DNA from: Aotearoamyces nothofagi
Lineage: Eukaryota; Ascomycota; Leotiomycetes; Leotiales; Tympanidaceae
Direction: 5' to 3'
Length of the DNA stretch: 64,000 nt
Assembly (NCBI GenBank): GCA_015345905.1
Contig: JADDTR010000010.1
Coordinates: 372,001 to 436,000 of the forward strand
Position 1 is the first letter of the stretch. Each line of letters starts with the position of its first letter. Under the pieces are notes generated by a model. It was not told where the DNA came from. It saw only the letters and a program-made list of their open reading frames with translations, and did not search any database. Below are positions 25,481 through 36,488 of the stretch, piece by piece. Both the position numbers and the translations under genes were made by a program.

Positions 25481-26665
25481 TAGCCCTATTCAAACCTCTG
25501 ACTGATTGCATTTAAGCCTGTCCAACACCTCATCAAGGCTACATAACATAGCCGCAGCGTGAAGGCCCCCGTGCATTCGTTGTTGAGCATGCGAGCCTGA
25601 TAACCTACCTAGATACTCCTTATTACCTTGAGATCTGATAAGGGATAAGGGGTTGGACGTTCCCCGTTTCGTAACCTCCTTCCGAGCGATTGCTAGGAGT
25701 TACAGGGAACAAGACACGCCAAACCATCTTAACAAGGATTATACACTCTCACACCACACCACACGAATTAATCCGTACACGGTCTGTTACTACTGGCGAT
25801 GTTGGCGTACTGTGCGTGCGTTGGCTGAGAAGAGCGGACTCGGAATACCCGAGGAAGGCCACCCCATCAACAAAACCCAATCACCCAGTCCTCTCACTCC
25901 ATTGTAATCGGAGCCTTACTGCGAGTAGTAGTCCACTCCGGTACCCCTTCTCTTAACCAACCACCTTCACAACTGTGAGTCCATAACCCACCGACCACTA
26001 CCACTGACCACTGACCACTGACTGACCGCCGCAAATTAGACCTACAGTACTAGTAACATGCAAGTCGAGGCCCTGTAGCAGCGGCAAGCAAATACAGTAT
26101 ACTCACGATTTGACATCAGTCATTCTATCACGACTCACGATCTGAGTTTGAAATAGACAGTCAGCTTTGTTTGGAGTCTGCAGAATTTCGACACCTGATG
26201 ATCCTCAGACGAACATCCACTAAGATAAATTCACTGTCACTTGCATTGAAACTCTCCTCGTTACCTTATACCCAAGCATTTACTCGGTTGTCCATACCTC
26301 TAGAGCGGTTACAGATCTGCTTCAAGTGCCACCTCGACACAAATCTCTCAAGGTCCACGCAATCAATCCCTACCTTTCTAGCTGCACAGTCTCTGTTCGC
26401 AGAGATCTAGATACCTAATCTGGGCGGTTATTTAGAATATCGCGTCAACTTCGAGACTCTTGACATCCGGAACAACACAGACGAACAGGTACGGAATACA
26501 AACATCCACACTTGGGCAGAGTCTGCGGTGGAAGGTACAGCTCTTGCTGTGTCAAAATGATTTCTGACTGTTATGCATTTCTAGTAATCTCTCTCAAGCA
26601 TACCAACCTTTCGTCTATTATATTACCCATTGCTTCCTTTCAATCAGACCAGATTTAGATCAAAT
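25481..26665. other. Promoter and leader region of the Rac gene
   Basis: This 1.2-kb region of normal composition precedes the Rac start. It includes ORFs of 79-88 codons at 25653-26410, which have no family resemblance and are probably leader sequence. A CCACTGA-type tandem stretch lies at about 25998-26027. Pyrimidine-rich blocks from 26580 to 26660 suggest the transcribed leader. Confidence 0.4.
25998..26027. repeat. Short CCACTGA tandem repeat
   Basis: About four imperfect copies of ACCACTG run in tandem upstream of the Rac gene. The block is short and of unknown significance. Confidence 0.6.
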
Positions 26666-27542
26666 ATGGCAGCCCCAGGAACTCAATCTCTCAAGGTTAG
26701 ATGATTACCATGGCATAAGCAATGCCCCTCGCTAATAAAGGTTTTTAGTGTGTTGTGACGGGTGACGGAGCTGTAGGCAAGGTGCGTGTTGATAACGTCT
26801 CAAAAGGCGTGGACAATATTGTGAAATACAGTCTTAACGTCTACTCTAGACATGTCTTTTAATCTCCTACACGACAAATGCCTTTCCAGGCGAATACATA
26901 CCGACTGTGTGAGTTGGGTCACCCTCTTATACCTATTCACCTCTAATCGCTCCAGATTCGACAACTACTCGGCAAGTGTCATGGTTGATGGCAAGCCTAT
27001 CAGTCTAGGCCTATGGGATACCGCCGGCCAAGAAGATTACGATCGATTGCGACCTCTTTCATACCCCCAGACTGATGTGTTCCTAATATGCTTTTCAATC
27101 GTTAGCCCTCCGTCGTTTGATAACGTTCGCGCAAAGGTATTTATATCTGGTAGGGAATTAGAGAAGTAAAATGCTGACTTTGGGGTAATAGTGGTTTCCA
27201 GAGATTGATCACCATGCTCCAGGTGTCCCGATCATTCTGGTTGGAACGAAACTCGATTTGCGAGAAGATCCAGCTACCTTGGAGAGCCTGAGACAAAAGA
27301 GGATGGAGCCTGTGTCATATGATCAGGCGCTTGTGGTAGCAAAGGAAATTAGAGCACACAAATATCTTGAATGCTCAGCTCTTACTCAGCGAAATTTAAA
27401 GAGTGTATTTGACGAAGCTATCCGGTAAGGAACTCATCAGGACTTTGTAATGAATTCTGTCGCTAATGTTTGATCTAGCGCCGTCTTAAGCCCGCGTCCA
27501 CAGGCAAGCAAAACAAAGAAATCAAAGTGTACTATTCTCTAA
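26666..27542 (+). CDS. Rac-type Rho-family GTPase
   Basis: Rac controls hyphal polarity, branching and NADPH-oxidase regulation in filamentous fungi, acting at the plasma membrane. Six exons (26666-26695, 26749-26781, 26850-26908, 26956-27136, 27192-27424, 27479-27542) give 199 residues. All GTPase motifs are intact: P-loop GDGAVGKT, switch I YIPTVFDNYS, switch [22 protein letters not shown], base-recognition TKLD within [12 protein letters not shown], and ECSALTQ. The tail is polybasic (KTKKSK) and ends in the CAAX box CTIL, a geranylgeranylation signal. The [17 protein letters not shown] start and the basic tail separate Rac from Cdc42. Exons 1 and 2 are tiny (30 and 33 nt), so the gene is easily mis-predicted. 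Confidence 0.96.
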
Positions 27543-27893
27543 GAGGTGGCATATGCTGTGAGCATCCAATGGAGAGGATGGAAAGTTTGGGAGGCTTGAT
27601 TTATCAAAGGCCTACTGAAGAAATCTGCGGATCATAATTCGCTCGGAGCGAACATATTCTGGCTAGAGCGATTTGATGAGCACTCTTTACTGCTCCGCTA
27701 TCCATGTCAAATGTCTCCTTATTGTTGGTACAGGTTATTGGGTTCCAAATTTCTGCACGCAAGCGTGCCCCTGCATCTCAAGATATCCCACTTTCTGTAG
27801 ATATTGCACGAGAAACCAATCCCGAACGCACACCACTAATGCATCTGATTGATTTGATCCTTCACGCTCAACCACTCATCTGACGTACTTGAT
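27543..27893. other. Convergent spacer between Rac and the Nop6-like gene
   Basis: This 351-bp spacer separates two convergent stop codons. Nothing coding is visible. Both polyadenylation sites are expected here. Confidence 0.45.
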
Positions 27894-29088
27894 TTACACA
27901 GTATCTGGCACCCGTGTTCTTCGACTAGGGTGGACGTCGCTGTGGTCAATGGCAACCTCTCCTTTCTTTGCGAATTTTGCCTTCTCCTCCTCCTGTATCC
28001 GTCGTGTTCTCTGATCATTGAGTTTTTGATTTTTCTCTCCAATCTTAGCTTGTCTATGTTTGGTCTTGCCACCACCTCCAGCGCTTAAGATAGTTAGTTC
28101 TCAATGAATATCAAGTGTTCTGATCTAGACTCACGTGAGTTCAACATTGATTTTTCTGGGAGGTGATATGCCGTCTTCAAAGGTGGAATGATGATAGAGC
28201 TTTAGACATGTCTTCATGTGGTCATAGCCTTCAAACTCGACAAAGGCGCAACCTTTAGATTTCATAGGGTCATCTTTTTGTGTGAGATGGCGAACGGACT
28301 TGGGGTGAACTGCAACAAAATGCTGTTGAATAGATTCTGTCGTAGCGGTGAAGGGTAAATTGCCTATATCATGTTAGTGAAACAGTTATCGATGGGAGAG
28401 TGAACTTACCAATGAAGACAATGAACCGAGGCGCACTCTTCTCATCAGCCTTGTTGCCAACTGCCGCCTTGACTTCGCCATTGGTTCCCTTCCGCTTCTT
28501 TTCTCTGTTCCGGTTGTTTTTCTTCGATTTCGTCTCACCAACCTTCTCATCGGCTCCGGCAGGTATATTTACATCCGGTGTAGATTGAGTAAGCGTGGTA
28601 GATGCCGCTCTTGCAGCCTCGATGGCCTCGGCAGCTTTCTTCTCAGCCTTACGCTCCTTCTTTGATTTCCTCGGAGTCTGATCAACCTCCTGCACAGCAT
28701 CTGCGACCTCTTTGCCGTGCACTGGCTCATCTTCTGCTCTTGATTCCCCAGCGTTTTCTGATCCCTCAGACTTAGATTTCTTGAGTTTCGCCCTGGCACC
28801 TTGACTTTCTCCGCCTTCAACTTCCACAATGACATCGTCACCTTGGTCCTTCTGCGAACCCTTTTTGTCCTTCTTTGTTTCCTTAGAATCTTTTTGTGCA
28901 GAGTTCCCTACCTTCTCATTACCTACGTTATCGTGCTTCCTCTTCTTCGATGGCTTTTCTACTGCTACGGTCGCGGCATCAACGAGTTCAGTGTCGCCCG
29001 GTAAATCTGGGATTGCGTCCTCAGCCTTGCGTTTCTTCGCTTTGCGTTCTGCCCTTGATGGATCTTTATCTTTTTTGGAGAGACCCAT
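27894..29088 (-). CDS. Nop6-like nucleolar RRM protein
   Basis: Nop6 is a nucleolar RNA-binding factor for early 40S assembly. Exons are 28410-29088, 28135-28363 and 27894-28083, giving 365 residues. The first 215 residues are a highly charged Lys/Glu-rich disordered region (MGLSKKDKDPSRAERKAKKR) with many basic clusters. A single RRM follows: APRFIVFIGNLPFTATTESI (RNP2), PKSVRHLTQKDDPMKSKGCA and FVEFEGYDHM (RNP1). The C-terminal exon is basic and glycine-started: TAGGGGKTKHRQAKIGEKN. The intron inside IG-NLPF splits the RNP2 motif. Orthology to Nop6 rests on the layout (acidic/basic tail plus one RRM plus KTKHR-type end). Confidence 0.84.
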
Positions 29089-29445
29089 TTCGAAGATTAT
29101 ATGTAAACTACACGATTTGATCTTGTCGAGATCGATGTTATTATATTTTCCTTATCGTCGCTCAAGAAAGTTTTGGTAGGGACCGGCAAAACTATTTCCC
29201 GAGATACGCTTCACAATGGCTACCTATATCTTGCTACTGCTTGCGACTAAGGTAAATACGTATGTTAACTCGGTATAGTAAGATCGTATTGACGCTGAAA
29301 GATATAGCAGATTATTGTCCTATCTGTCCAACGTTGAAAATGTCTCGTCGGTTTATGGGATTAGCGTCAACGCTCATGAACTGTATACTATAATATAAGA
29401 CAGGAAGGAAGAAAATGCGATTCTGCAAGGGTGCTATGAATTTCT
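29089..29445. other. Tandem spacer, Nop6-like promoter side
   Basis: This 357-bp spacer lies between the start of the Nop6-like gene and the stop of CMS1, both minus. It should contain the Nop6-like promoter. No ORF or repeat stands out. Confidence 0.4.
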
Positions 29446-30418
29446 TTAGAAGAAGATGAGGTCAATACTGTTTCCCTCTGAAGCAAATCTCTCCGTTAGC
29501 TCCTTCCGATTCAGCCACTGAGCCAATGGTACCTGAGTTTCTCTCATCTCTAAGATACCCCTCTTTTTCAGGTCAATATGGGATACATCTATAACTATTC
29601 GCTCTAACCTGTCCACAGCTAATGCTCCTGTGATAAACTGTTAGTACCCTAACAAAATATCGAAAGACGAACGTACCATCCTCCATCAGATCATTCAGCC
29701 TGGTGGGGGTACCAACTGCCATTCCAGTCCTCGTACTTTGCAAGAACTTTACTGCATCTTTGAGCTTGATATGTTTTGCAAAGAGCTTCGCTACAGATGC
29801 GTCTTTCGTCTGAAACTTCCGGACAACCCTGGTAATAATATTAGCTGATGCTAAGAAAAGTGCCTCAAAGACATACCTTGCTAGTTCTGCAGCTCTCAGA
29901 CCAGAACCAGCCACGACAATAGTATGCGGAGCTCCATTTTTCTTCGACGCAGACCAGAGCTTCGTCGGATTCGACGAGAACTTCTCTAGGAAGCTAGGTA
30001 AATTATCGAGGGTTCGTGGCATATTGTAAGTGGTAGTATCAAGTATAGATTTGGCTTTTTAAGATTAGCCATATTTATCATAATTGTAACCCGGAATATT
30101 ACCAGAAATGTACCTATCCTCCAACTCAACTGAGCTAAGGTCGCTCTCGAATTTCCTTGTACGTTGTGCCATGTAGTCTGCTAACAACTGACTATCCATC
30201 TGCGAGAAAGCTTTGTTGATGCTTGCATGAAGATCTAGGTCATTGTCTTCTGCAATCTTTTGCTTCTTGTTCTGGCTCTTCTTTTTAGCTTTCTTGACTG
30301 GTTTCTCTGTATCTGGAACTCGCTTTCTCTTGCTCGAATGATCTCTAGGTGAAGAAGGTTCCGGACTGGAGCTTAATTGCTCTACGAGAGGCTCTTGTAG
30401 TTGATCGTCAGCAGACAT
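29446..30418 (-). CDS. CMS1: Cms1-family small-subunit processome protein
   Basis: Cms1 is a helicase-fold protein associated with the 90S/SSU processome in the nucleolus. Four exons (30103-30418, 29877-30054, 29677-29828, 29446-29627) give 275 residues. The first 75 residues are charged and disordered (SSKRKRVPDTEKPVKKAKKK). The family core follows: SILDTTTYNMPRTLDNLPSF, HTIVVAGSGLRAAELARVVR (Walker-like strand-loop), GTPTRLNDLMEDG, and a C-terminal DRLERIVIDVSHIDLKKRGI, the degenerate DEAD-like segment. The intron after RYIS is 48 bp, and splicing is required because the unspliced frame ends soon after. The gene is divergent from CENP-T with 259 bp between their ATGs. Confidence 0.88.
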
Positions 30419-30677
30419 TTTGTAGTCAAAAGTAGCGTAAATGGCTTCAAAAGATCTATCTGCTCAAACAAATCCTTGGTCGAGAAATTGTAGACGTTCA
30501 GCAGGGATTAATATCTCACCGCCTTCGGGGGTTTGAAAAAAGAGCCACTGTTATCGCTTATCTTAGCACGCTTAGCTCTGATCAAGCAATTGTTGACGCG
30601 AGCCTGCCTGCACCTAGATATCGATACGCGACGAGAGATCTAACACTGTCTAGAATAACAAAGCTGCGTCCACAAAC
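30419..30677. promoter_or_regulatory. Shared divergent promoter region CMS1 / CENP-T
   Basis: Only 259 bp separate the two start codons, so both promoters must sit here. Two ACGCGA words lie in the same orientation exactly 30 bp apart (30596-30601 and 30626-30631). They match the ACGCG core bound by MBF-type cell-cycle factors in yeasts. That factor assignment is inference. Confidence 0.4.
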
Positions 30678-32512
30678 ATGTCTACTCGACGTAGCTCTCG
30701 GAAGAATGGAACCAGCATTGCCACCGGAAATGCGCCAGCCATATTAGTGCCCGAGAACGTCTCTGCTTCAACGTATGCCGCATCGCAACATCCACAGCCC
30801 CGAGTAACCCCCCGGAATTCCATTGCAAATGAAGCTGTGGAGACGCCATATGATACTCTAAAGCAGCTAGCAAATATTATTCCGAGACCTACGACGCCTT
30901 TGCGACGAGCTTCAAGTGCGGGACCTCCATCTGCTCATAGGTCCATCCGAAGAACGCCGGCAGCACTTGATAGGACCCCTGGAGGGGCTCAACGTCCTGG
31001 ATCTACCAGGCGACCAAATGCGTTAACGCCTCACGCTCGGGCAGCGATGCGCGAGATTGAGCTTCGTAGAGCTGCAGCACTTACACCTGGCAAAGATAGA
31101 AGGCGTAGTGGTAGACAACAGCGAGAGACACCTAGAGACGTCTTGAGGCAGCTAAGCAAAATTTTAGCTCCAGGTACAAGACCAGTTGAAACATCGCCAC
31201 AAGTCGAAAGGAGTATTGCTGGCAAGCTACCATTGACAGGGCGGGATGACCTAGATGATGGCCCTGAGCCAGTTCAACCAAGATTATCGATGCCACTGGA
31301 GGATGAAGAGGATAATGATGACAGCTTATTACTCCCGCCACCTCGATCCATGAGCTTACTTGAAGATGACAATATTACTCAGCGGTCTGTAGAGATGCCA
31401 AGAAGGGCTACGAGCGAACAACTAGGTGGTAGACTCTCGCGTGGAAGTTTTGGGAGTATCAGAACAAGTGATCGGTTTGGAGACTTGAGCGAGCTTGGTT
31501 TAGAGGCACTGACATCCGAGGGATTCGATCCTAGCTTTATCCAAGGTAATTTTGATGACTACGAAGAGGTATATCCAGTAGAGGAAACAAGTATTTTGAG
31601 GTGAGCTTGTATACTAATTCCTAAGTTTTAATTCATTTATGCTGACCCAAAACAGAGAAAGTACTGGCGACCTTGGTGGATATCCTAATAATGTGATCCG
31701 TCGAGCATCTGCAGCCTCTGGGCGGACAAGTGATATCAGACCGACAGAATTACCCGATGATGAGACTGAGAATACGTTTGTATTTACAGTCCCTCGGAGA
31801 GAATCACAAGTTGGCCGACCGAGCGACCAAGCACGTGGACAACCAGCTGATGGGGACGATAATGATGAACCAGAGTCTGATGAACACAGCGACGGTGATG
31901 CCGACGATCTAGAAGATCTAGAAGATCTAGGTATCGATCGGATCGATATGGAAGGTGATATTAGTATGCGAGCTCCAACTATGCTTGGGGGAGAAAAGGT
32001 TCCTGTAGAGCGAAGTAAGCCTCCTGGGCGAACTAAAAAGACCATCAAAGTATCGAGACACGGCATACAATACTCTTCATTGCCGGCGGGTGTAGTCAAA
32101 AAGCTTGCAACCACTTTTCTTAGGACAAGCGGTGGTAGCAAAGTGAAGATTAGTAGAGACTCGCTGGAGGCCATCATGAAAGCTTCGGACTGGTTCTTCG
32201 AGCAAGTTAGCGACGATCTAGGTACATACGCAAACCACGCTGGCAGAAAGACTATCGATGAGAGCGATGTCATTACTCTCATGAAGAGGCAAGTACACAT
32301 TGATGGACGGATGATCTTTTAGCGATATAAAACTAACATTTATTCCTATAAGGCAACGCCAGACAAATGCTACCACAACGCCATTTGCACTTGCTCAGAA
32401 ACATCTGCCGCGAGAACTTCTCCAAGACCTCCGTATGGCTCCACCTTCGAAGCTGAAAAGGGGCCGCAATCTCAAAAAAGGTAACGAGGAAGATACTGAA
32501 GAAGTGGAGTGA
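30678..32512 (+). CDS. Centromere protein T (CENP-T/Cnn1) with histone fold
   Basis: CENP-T is the inner-kinetochore histone-fold protein that pairs with CENP-W and recruits the Ndc80 complex. Exons 30678-31600, 31656-32288 and 32353-32512 give 571 residues. Residues 1-430 are disordered with Arg/Pro-rich and acidic patches, including a DLEDLEDLG repeat. The histone fold begins at about 441: RHGIQYSSLPAGVVKKLATT, KVKISRDSLEAIMKASDWFF, ANHAGRKTIDESDVITLMKR. The family extension QRQTNATTTPFALAQKHLPR ends the protein. Intron 2 uses a GC donor (AG|GCAAGT at 32289). The alternative GT donor four bases on would delete the conserved RQ pair. It is convergent with SURF1, with stop codons 31 bp apart. 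Confidence 0.93.
31906..31930 (+). repeat. GATCTAGAA triplet repeat within CENP-T
   Basis: Almost three perfect copies of a 9-nt unit encode DLEDLEDLG in the acidic region of CENP-T. The match at nucleotide level suggests recent slippage duplication. Confidence 0.8.
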
Positions 32513-32543
32513 AGTCTTCACAAAGCCCCCTAAAGTTTTGAAA

Positions 32544-33725
32544 CTATGACCATTCTTTATTTTGGCGTACCCGACGAGCTATATCTTTTGGGGGCTTCTT
32601 TACGACCATCCATAACATTACAGATGTTGCTGCTGATAGCGCATACCTGGACTATGTCAGCACAGGCTGCATAGGGTGGATTATGCACATGGCGAAAGGG
32701 ATAATCTACCATGTAAATATATATTGAGCATGGTTATTCCTGATATTGACTTCAGCTGGTCTGCCAATAGGAATACCTCGAGCCTCCCGATCCCATGCCT
32801 TAATCAAGTCTGGCTCTGCATGATGGTTAGATGGAGTGTGTAATATATATGCATAATTTGAAGAAAGTAAAATCGACATACCCATGGTCTCCTCAACCCA
32901 GACTGGCTGGCTTCCAGTTAATTGTGCCATCTGCTGCACATCTGGGAAGTAGAACTCATTCGTCTGGGGGCTGTTATCCGGTGTGAACATATTCTTCTTC
33001 CAAGGCTCCCTTAGTAGTCCCTCAATAGTGACCTCTCCTGTTGGTAAACCATCTTTTCGTAAGCTCTGATCCTTGAATTTTTTTTGGATCCAACCTCGAT
33101 TTACGAGAATCGTAGTACCCTCGCCTTCACGCTCTAAGGGCGTTACGACCAGGTAGCCGTCTTTCTCGCCATGGATTCGCGGTCCTATAAGCATCTCTTG
33201 ATCATGCCTATAATGACCTATAGCGTATACTCTTCGATAATCGAAGTCTTTGATCGCTGCCGGATCGATGTGTGGAGGAAGAGGTAAAGGATCGAAAAGC
33301 AAACGATCTTCAAGGCGTGCTAGGAGTTTTGATTTCCCTATTTTATTTAGCCTCCAAAACCGTGTCCTTCATACTCTATACGCACAGTCTAATCGTTTCA
33401 CTTGCCATGTACCTAGCGCAAATGCTGTAATTGGGATCAATGCTGCAAGTCCATTAGGTATGCTCAGACAGTAGCACGAGAGGTACTGACCTAATATTAT
33501 TATGCCTGGGCCATGCTTCTTTCCCGCTCTCACAAGATTTGGCGGATTGTCAACAATGGAAGTGAATCCGGGGTCGTCGGCGGCGGCTCGCGCATGAATT
33601 CGGGATGTTCTTGATATTCCACGGCATGATGGACATTGTCGAAATAACAATTGATGTGATCTTTCCCGAATAATAGATTTTGCGAGAACCGTACTTGCTT
33701 GACGCAAGGGAAAAGTGGTATTCAT
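32544..33725 (-). CDS. SHY1: SURF1/Shy1 cytochrome c oxidase assembly protein
   Basis: Shy1/SURF1 is an inner-membrane chaperone for heme insertion and Cox1 maturation in complex IV. Five exons (33491-33725, 33386-33442, 32882-33337, 32710-32815, 32544-32646) give 318 residues. The first ATG in frame is 33725 (MNTTFPLRQASTVLAK), which opens a mitochondrial presequence. TM1 is IIILAALIPITAFALGTWQV, directly followed by the diagnostic KRLDWKSKLLARLEDRL. The intermembrane domain has VLVNRGW-type ILVNRGWIQKKF and NMFTPDNSPQTNEFYFPD. The tail is NNHAQYIFTWYALSAATSVM (TM2), then KKPPKDIARR. Without the last intron the frame stops at FTW, so TM2 would be lost. It is divergent from the UBX gene with 236 bp between starts. 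Confidence 0.94.
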
Positions 33726-33961
33726 ATTCAAAGTTGATTGAGTTGTGCTTTGCCTTCTCAGGAATAAAGGTAGTTATTTGGCAGCCGAGCCTTAGGCAGC
33801 ACTTGAGCTCGTTATCCGTCGGGTTCCCCACACATTTACAGAGACAATAAACCCACACACTGCTGCTCTCGTCGGCGATAACCCGCAGCTCCACGTACCA
33901 TTCTACCCTTGCGAGGAAGTTGTCTGCCTTAAACCTAAAGACTTTCCCTCAGCCCATTAAG
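33726..33961. promoter_or_regulatory. Shared divergent promoter region SHY1 / UBX gene
   Basis: The two start codons are 236 bp apart on opposite strands, so this stretch must carry both promoters and leaders. No specific factor site could be supported. Confidence 0.4.
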
Positions 33962-35613
33962 ATGTTCTACGAAGGTGATCTCCAAAGCGGAATCGCTGAG
34001 GCCATATCTAAAAAGCGGCTTGTGGCATGCTTCGTATGCGGCAAGTTTACCTCTGGGCCACCTCCCCCCTCGAGGCCATTACTTACATTTGGATCCAGAT
34101 GACCAAATCGAGAGTGCGACCTGGGAAAATGAATATCTGTCAGATAGCGTGCTATCCTCTCTCCTCTCTTCAAAGGCAGTCCTGCTGCGACTAGTTGCTG
34201 GGTCCCAAGAAGCGTCATTTCTCGCAGAACTTTTTCCATTGCCCAAAACTCCCACATTATTAGTACTATCGTAAGTTGCATATAGCTGTGAGAAGTGCTG
34301 TGAACTATTAGTCTGTTATTGATAGGACATTTTTGTGATTCGGGATTCTGTCCTAATCTGGAGGTTACAGAGAGAGAATCATGCAATGTCGTGTCAATTA
34401 TTGATGGGGGTCCCGTGATATCTTCCTATGTTAACGATCGATCTAGTTATAGTATAAACTGACCTTTAGTAGGAATGGTGAACTTAAGGAGTATTTAACT
34501 GCTGGGACGCTGAAAGAAGACTTTGTGAAGAGGCTGAGAGCTGTCCTAGAGCCTGTATCTGTTGCTAATGAAGGACCCAAACCACCAACACTGGACACAG
34601 AGAGTGTATCTCTAGATAATGAAAGTTCATCGAATACTAGAACACAACTATCTTCGAATGAAGATTCTATGGCCACAGAGGAAGCACAATCTCAAGCAGT
34701 TCAGGATCTCCTTGCAGAGCGTAGAGCACGCCTTGAGAAAAAGAAAAAAGAAGATGAAGCTACGGCGAAGGCAGAACGGGCTGAAAAAGCTGCGGCGCGT
34801 CAAGAAGCTCTGGAAGCAGCTACGCCAGCAGATTCTCCGAAATCAGCGGATATGAAGTATGCACTTTTGCAAAAGAAGCGACAGCAGGATGCGCGGGATG
34901 AACGAGCACGTATTCTAAAACGAGTTGAGGATGACAAGGCCGAACGAAGGGAACGCGAAGCTCTCCGAAGAGAGTTAGTGAGAGTGACGGCTGAAGGCCA
35001 TGATACCCAGCTGAGTACAGTCCAATCACCCTCTACCAGCTTGCAGACTGCTTCAGGTGCGGAGAATTGCGCACTGCAAGTGCGCCTTTTTGATGGGACG
35101 ACGATAAGATCAAGATTTCGTCATGATGATTCTCTCCGAGAAGTTAGACAGTGGATTGAGGACCAAAGAAAGAATGGCGATACTCCGTATACTTTTAAAC
35201 AGGTATTGACTCCACGTCCTAATCGGACGATTACCATATCAGAAGAAGAAGAATCTTTATCTTTGTTAGGATTGGTTCCCAGTGCTACCCTGATACTGGT
35301 TCCAATTAAGGATTTCACTTCTGCGTACGAAGGTGGCGCAACTGGCTATTTGACAAGCGGAATTTCTGCCGGTTATGGACTGTTGTCGTCTGGGGTTGGA
35401 CTAATCACAGGAGCACTGGGAAACTTGCTTGGAGGATCTCCCTCTAGCCAATCAAACGGCAACACAAATCCAACTACACCGTCAGGGCATGCTAGCATCA
35501 GAACTGTTGGAGAGCAACGAGATTCAGAAGACCACCAATTTTATAACGGCAATGCTGTATTCCCCTCCTTTTCTCTGCTTGACTATTCTCGTTCACTAAC
35601 GCTTGATAGTTAA
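33962..35613 (+). CDS. UBX-domain protein, ER-type (UBXN4/Ubx-like)
   Basis: UBX proteins recruit Cdc48/p97. This layout (UAS-like head, coiled coil, UBX, hydrophobic hairpin) resembles UBXN4/erasin, an ER-associated degradation factor. Exons 33962-34040, 34099-34270 and 34473-35613 give 463 residues. The head has MFYEGDLQSGIAEAISKKRL, then DQIESATWENEYLSDSVLSS and a thioredoxin-like PKTPTLLVLSNGELKEYLTA. A charged coiled coil spans about 155-255. The UBX domain is at about 282-365: ALQVRLFDGTTIRSRFRHDD, then YTFKQVLTPRPNRTIT. A Gly-rich hydrophobic stretch follows (GYGLLSSGVGLITGALGNLL), a likely membrane hairpin. Intron 1 must use a GC donor (G|GCAAGT at 34041); the GT choice leads to an immediate stop. 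Confidence 0.88.
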
Positions 35614-35843
35614 ATTTCGAGCCGCGGAGGGACGAGGGAAAGGAAGATTAATTCTCCATGTTTCTGTTATTTTACATACTAATGACAATATCTGGCGTTT
35701 GGCATGCATGTTCGTCATTTTAATAAAGAGACTATCTAGGAACTTGATAGAAGAGATGTCTGAATTGCATATTTAAACCATTTATTCTCTATAACACTCC
35801 TAACATGTTATGACAGAATCCAATGCATTGATTTCTACATCGC

Positions 35844-36488
35844 TTAATACTGTGACGCAGCATTCTGGCAGGCTTTCTATGAGCACAGGACCATGTTAGC
35901 TATTGTATTCCGCTTTCGTGAGTGACAATGTAAGAACGTACGAGTTGCTCCAAATACCATCCGCAGATCTGCATGTTGCCCTGGTTCTCATCCAAGCACT
36001 TTGTGAACTGCTTCGCATCTACTTCACAGCTTCCTTGACCCCAGCTGTTATTCTGCGCCTGGTCTTGACTTTGAGAAGCAACAGCGCTCGAAGATTGCTC
36101 CACAGGTGTGCTGGAACCGCCACCAAAGAAGCCACCAATAGCGTGGCCAATGGATGAACCGACTGCTACACCACTATTACAAGGCACGTTAGCAGTTGTT
36201 CGCAAAATTTGCGTCCTAAACATAATGCTGCGTCCAGCACACATTTATGATAGCTGTTGTTGTAGGAACTCACGCAGCAGTGCTAGCCATCTGGCCGAAA
36301 AGACCGGGTCCTTGACTTGGAGCTTGAGCTTGTGGAGCTGTTTGAGGGGCAGCTCCTGTGTTCGATGGAGGATAGGCTGCGGTAGTGGCGGGTCGAGTTT
36401 GCTGGCGGGGAGGCGCAATTGGTCTTGAGGGTGCTACAGTAGGGCGAGAAGGTCGGCTTCCACCTCCAGATCTTCCCTGACGAGCCAT
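35844..36488 (-). CDS. MIX17: MIX17/CHCHD2-type twin CX9C protein
   Basis: Mix17 (CHCHD2/10 in animals) is a small intermembrane-space protein imported by the Mia40 pathway and linked to respiratory function. Exons 36274-36488, 35942-36173 and 35844-35876 give 159 residues. The N-terminus is Arg/Pro/Ala-rich (MARQGRSGGGSRPSRPTVAP), typical of the family. A glycine-rich hydrophobic segment follows: AGVAVGSSIGHAIGGFFGGG. The CHCH domain has both CX9C motifs: CEVDAKQFTKC and CGWYLEQLKAC. The second motif is completed only by the last exon (33 nt), which adds KACQNAASQY. It is convergent with the UBX gene (230 bp between stops). Confidence 0.93.

Noticed and set aside
28829-29179. 116-codon plus-strand ORF
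   Set aside because: Antisense of the Lys/Glu-rich first exon of the Nop6-like gene; Phe/Ser/Leu-rich text is the mirror of that composition.
31614-32300. 228-codon minus-strand ORF opposite CENP-T exons 2
   Set aside because: It is the exact antisense of the CENP-T histone-fold exon and has no family resemblance; a shadow frame.
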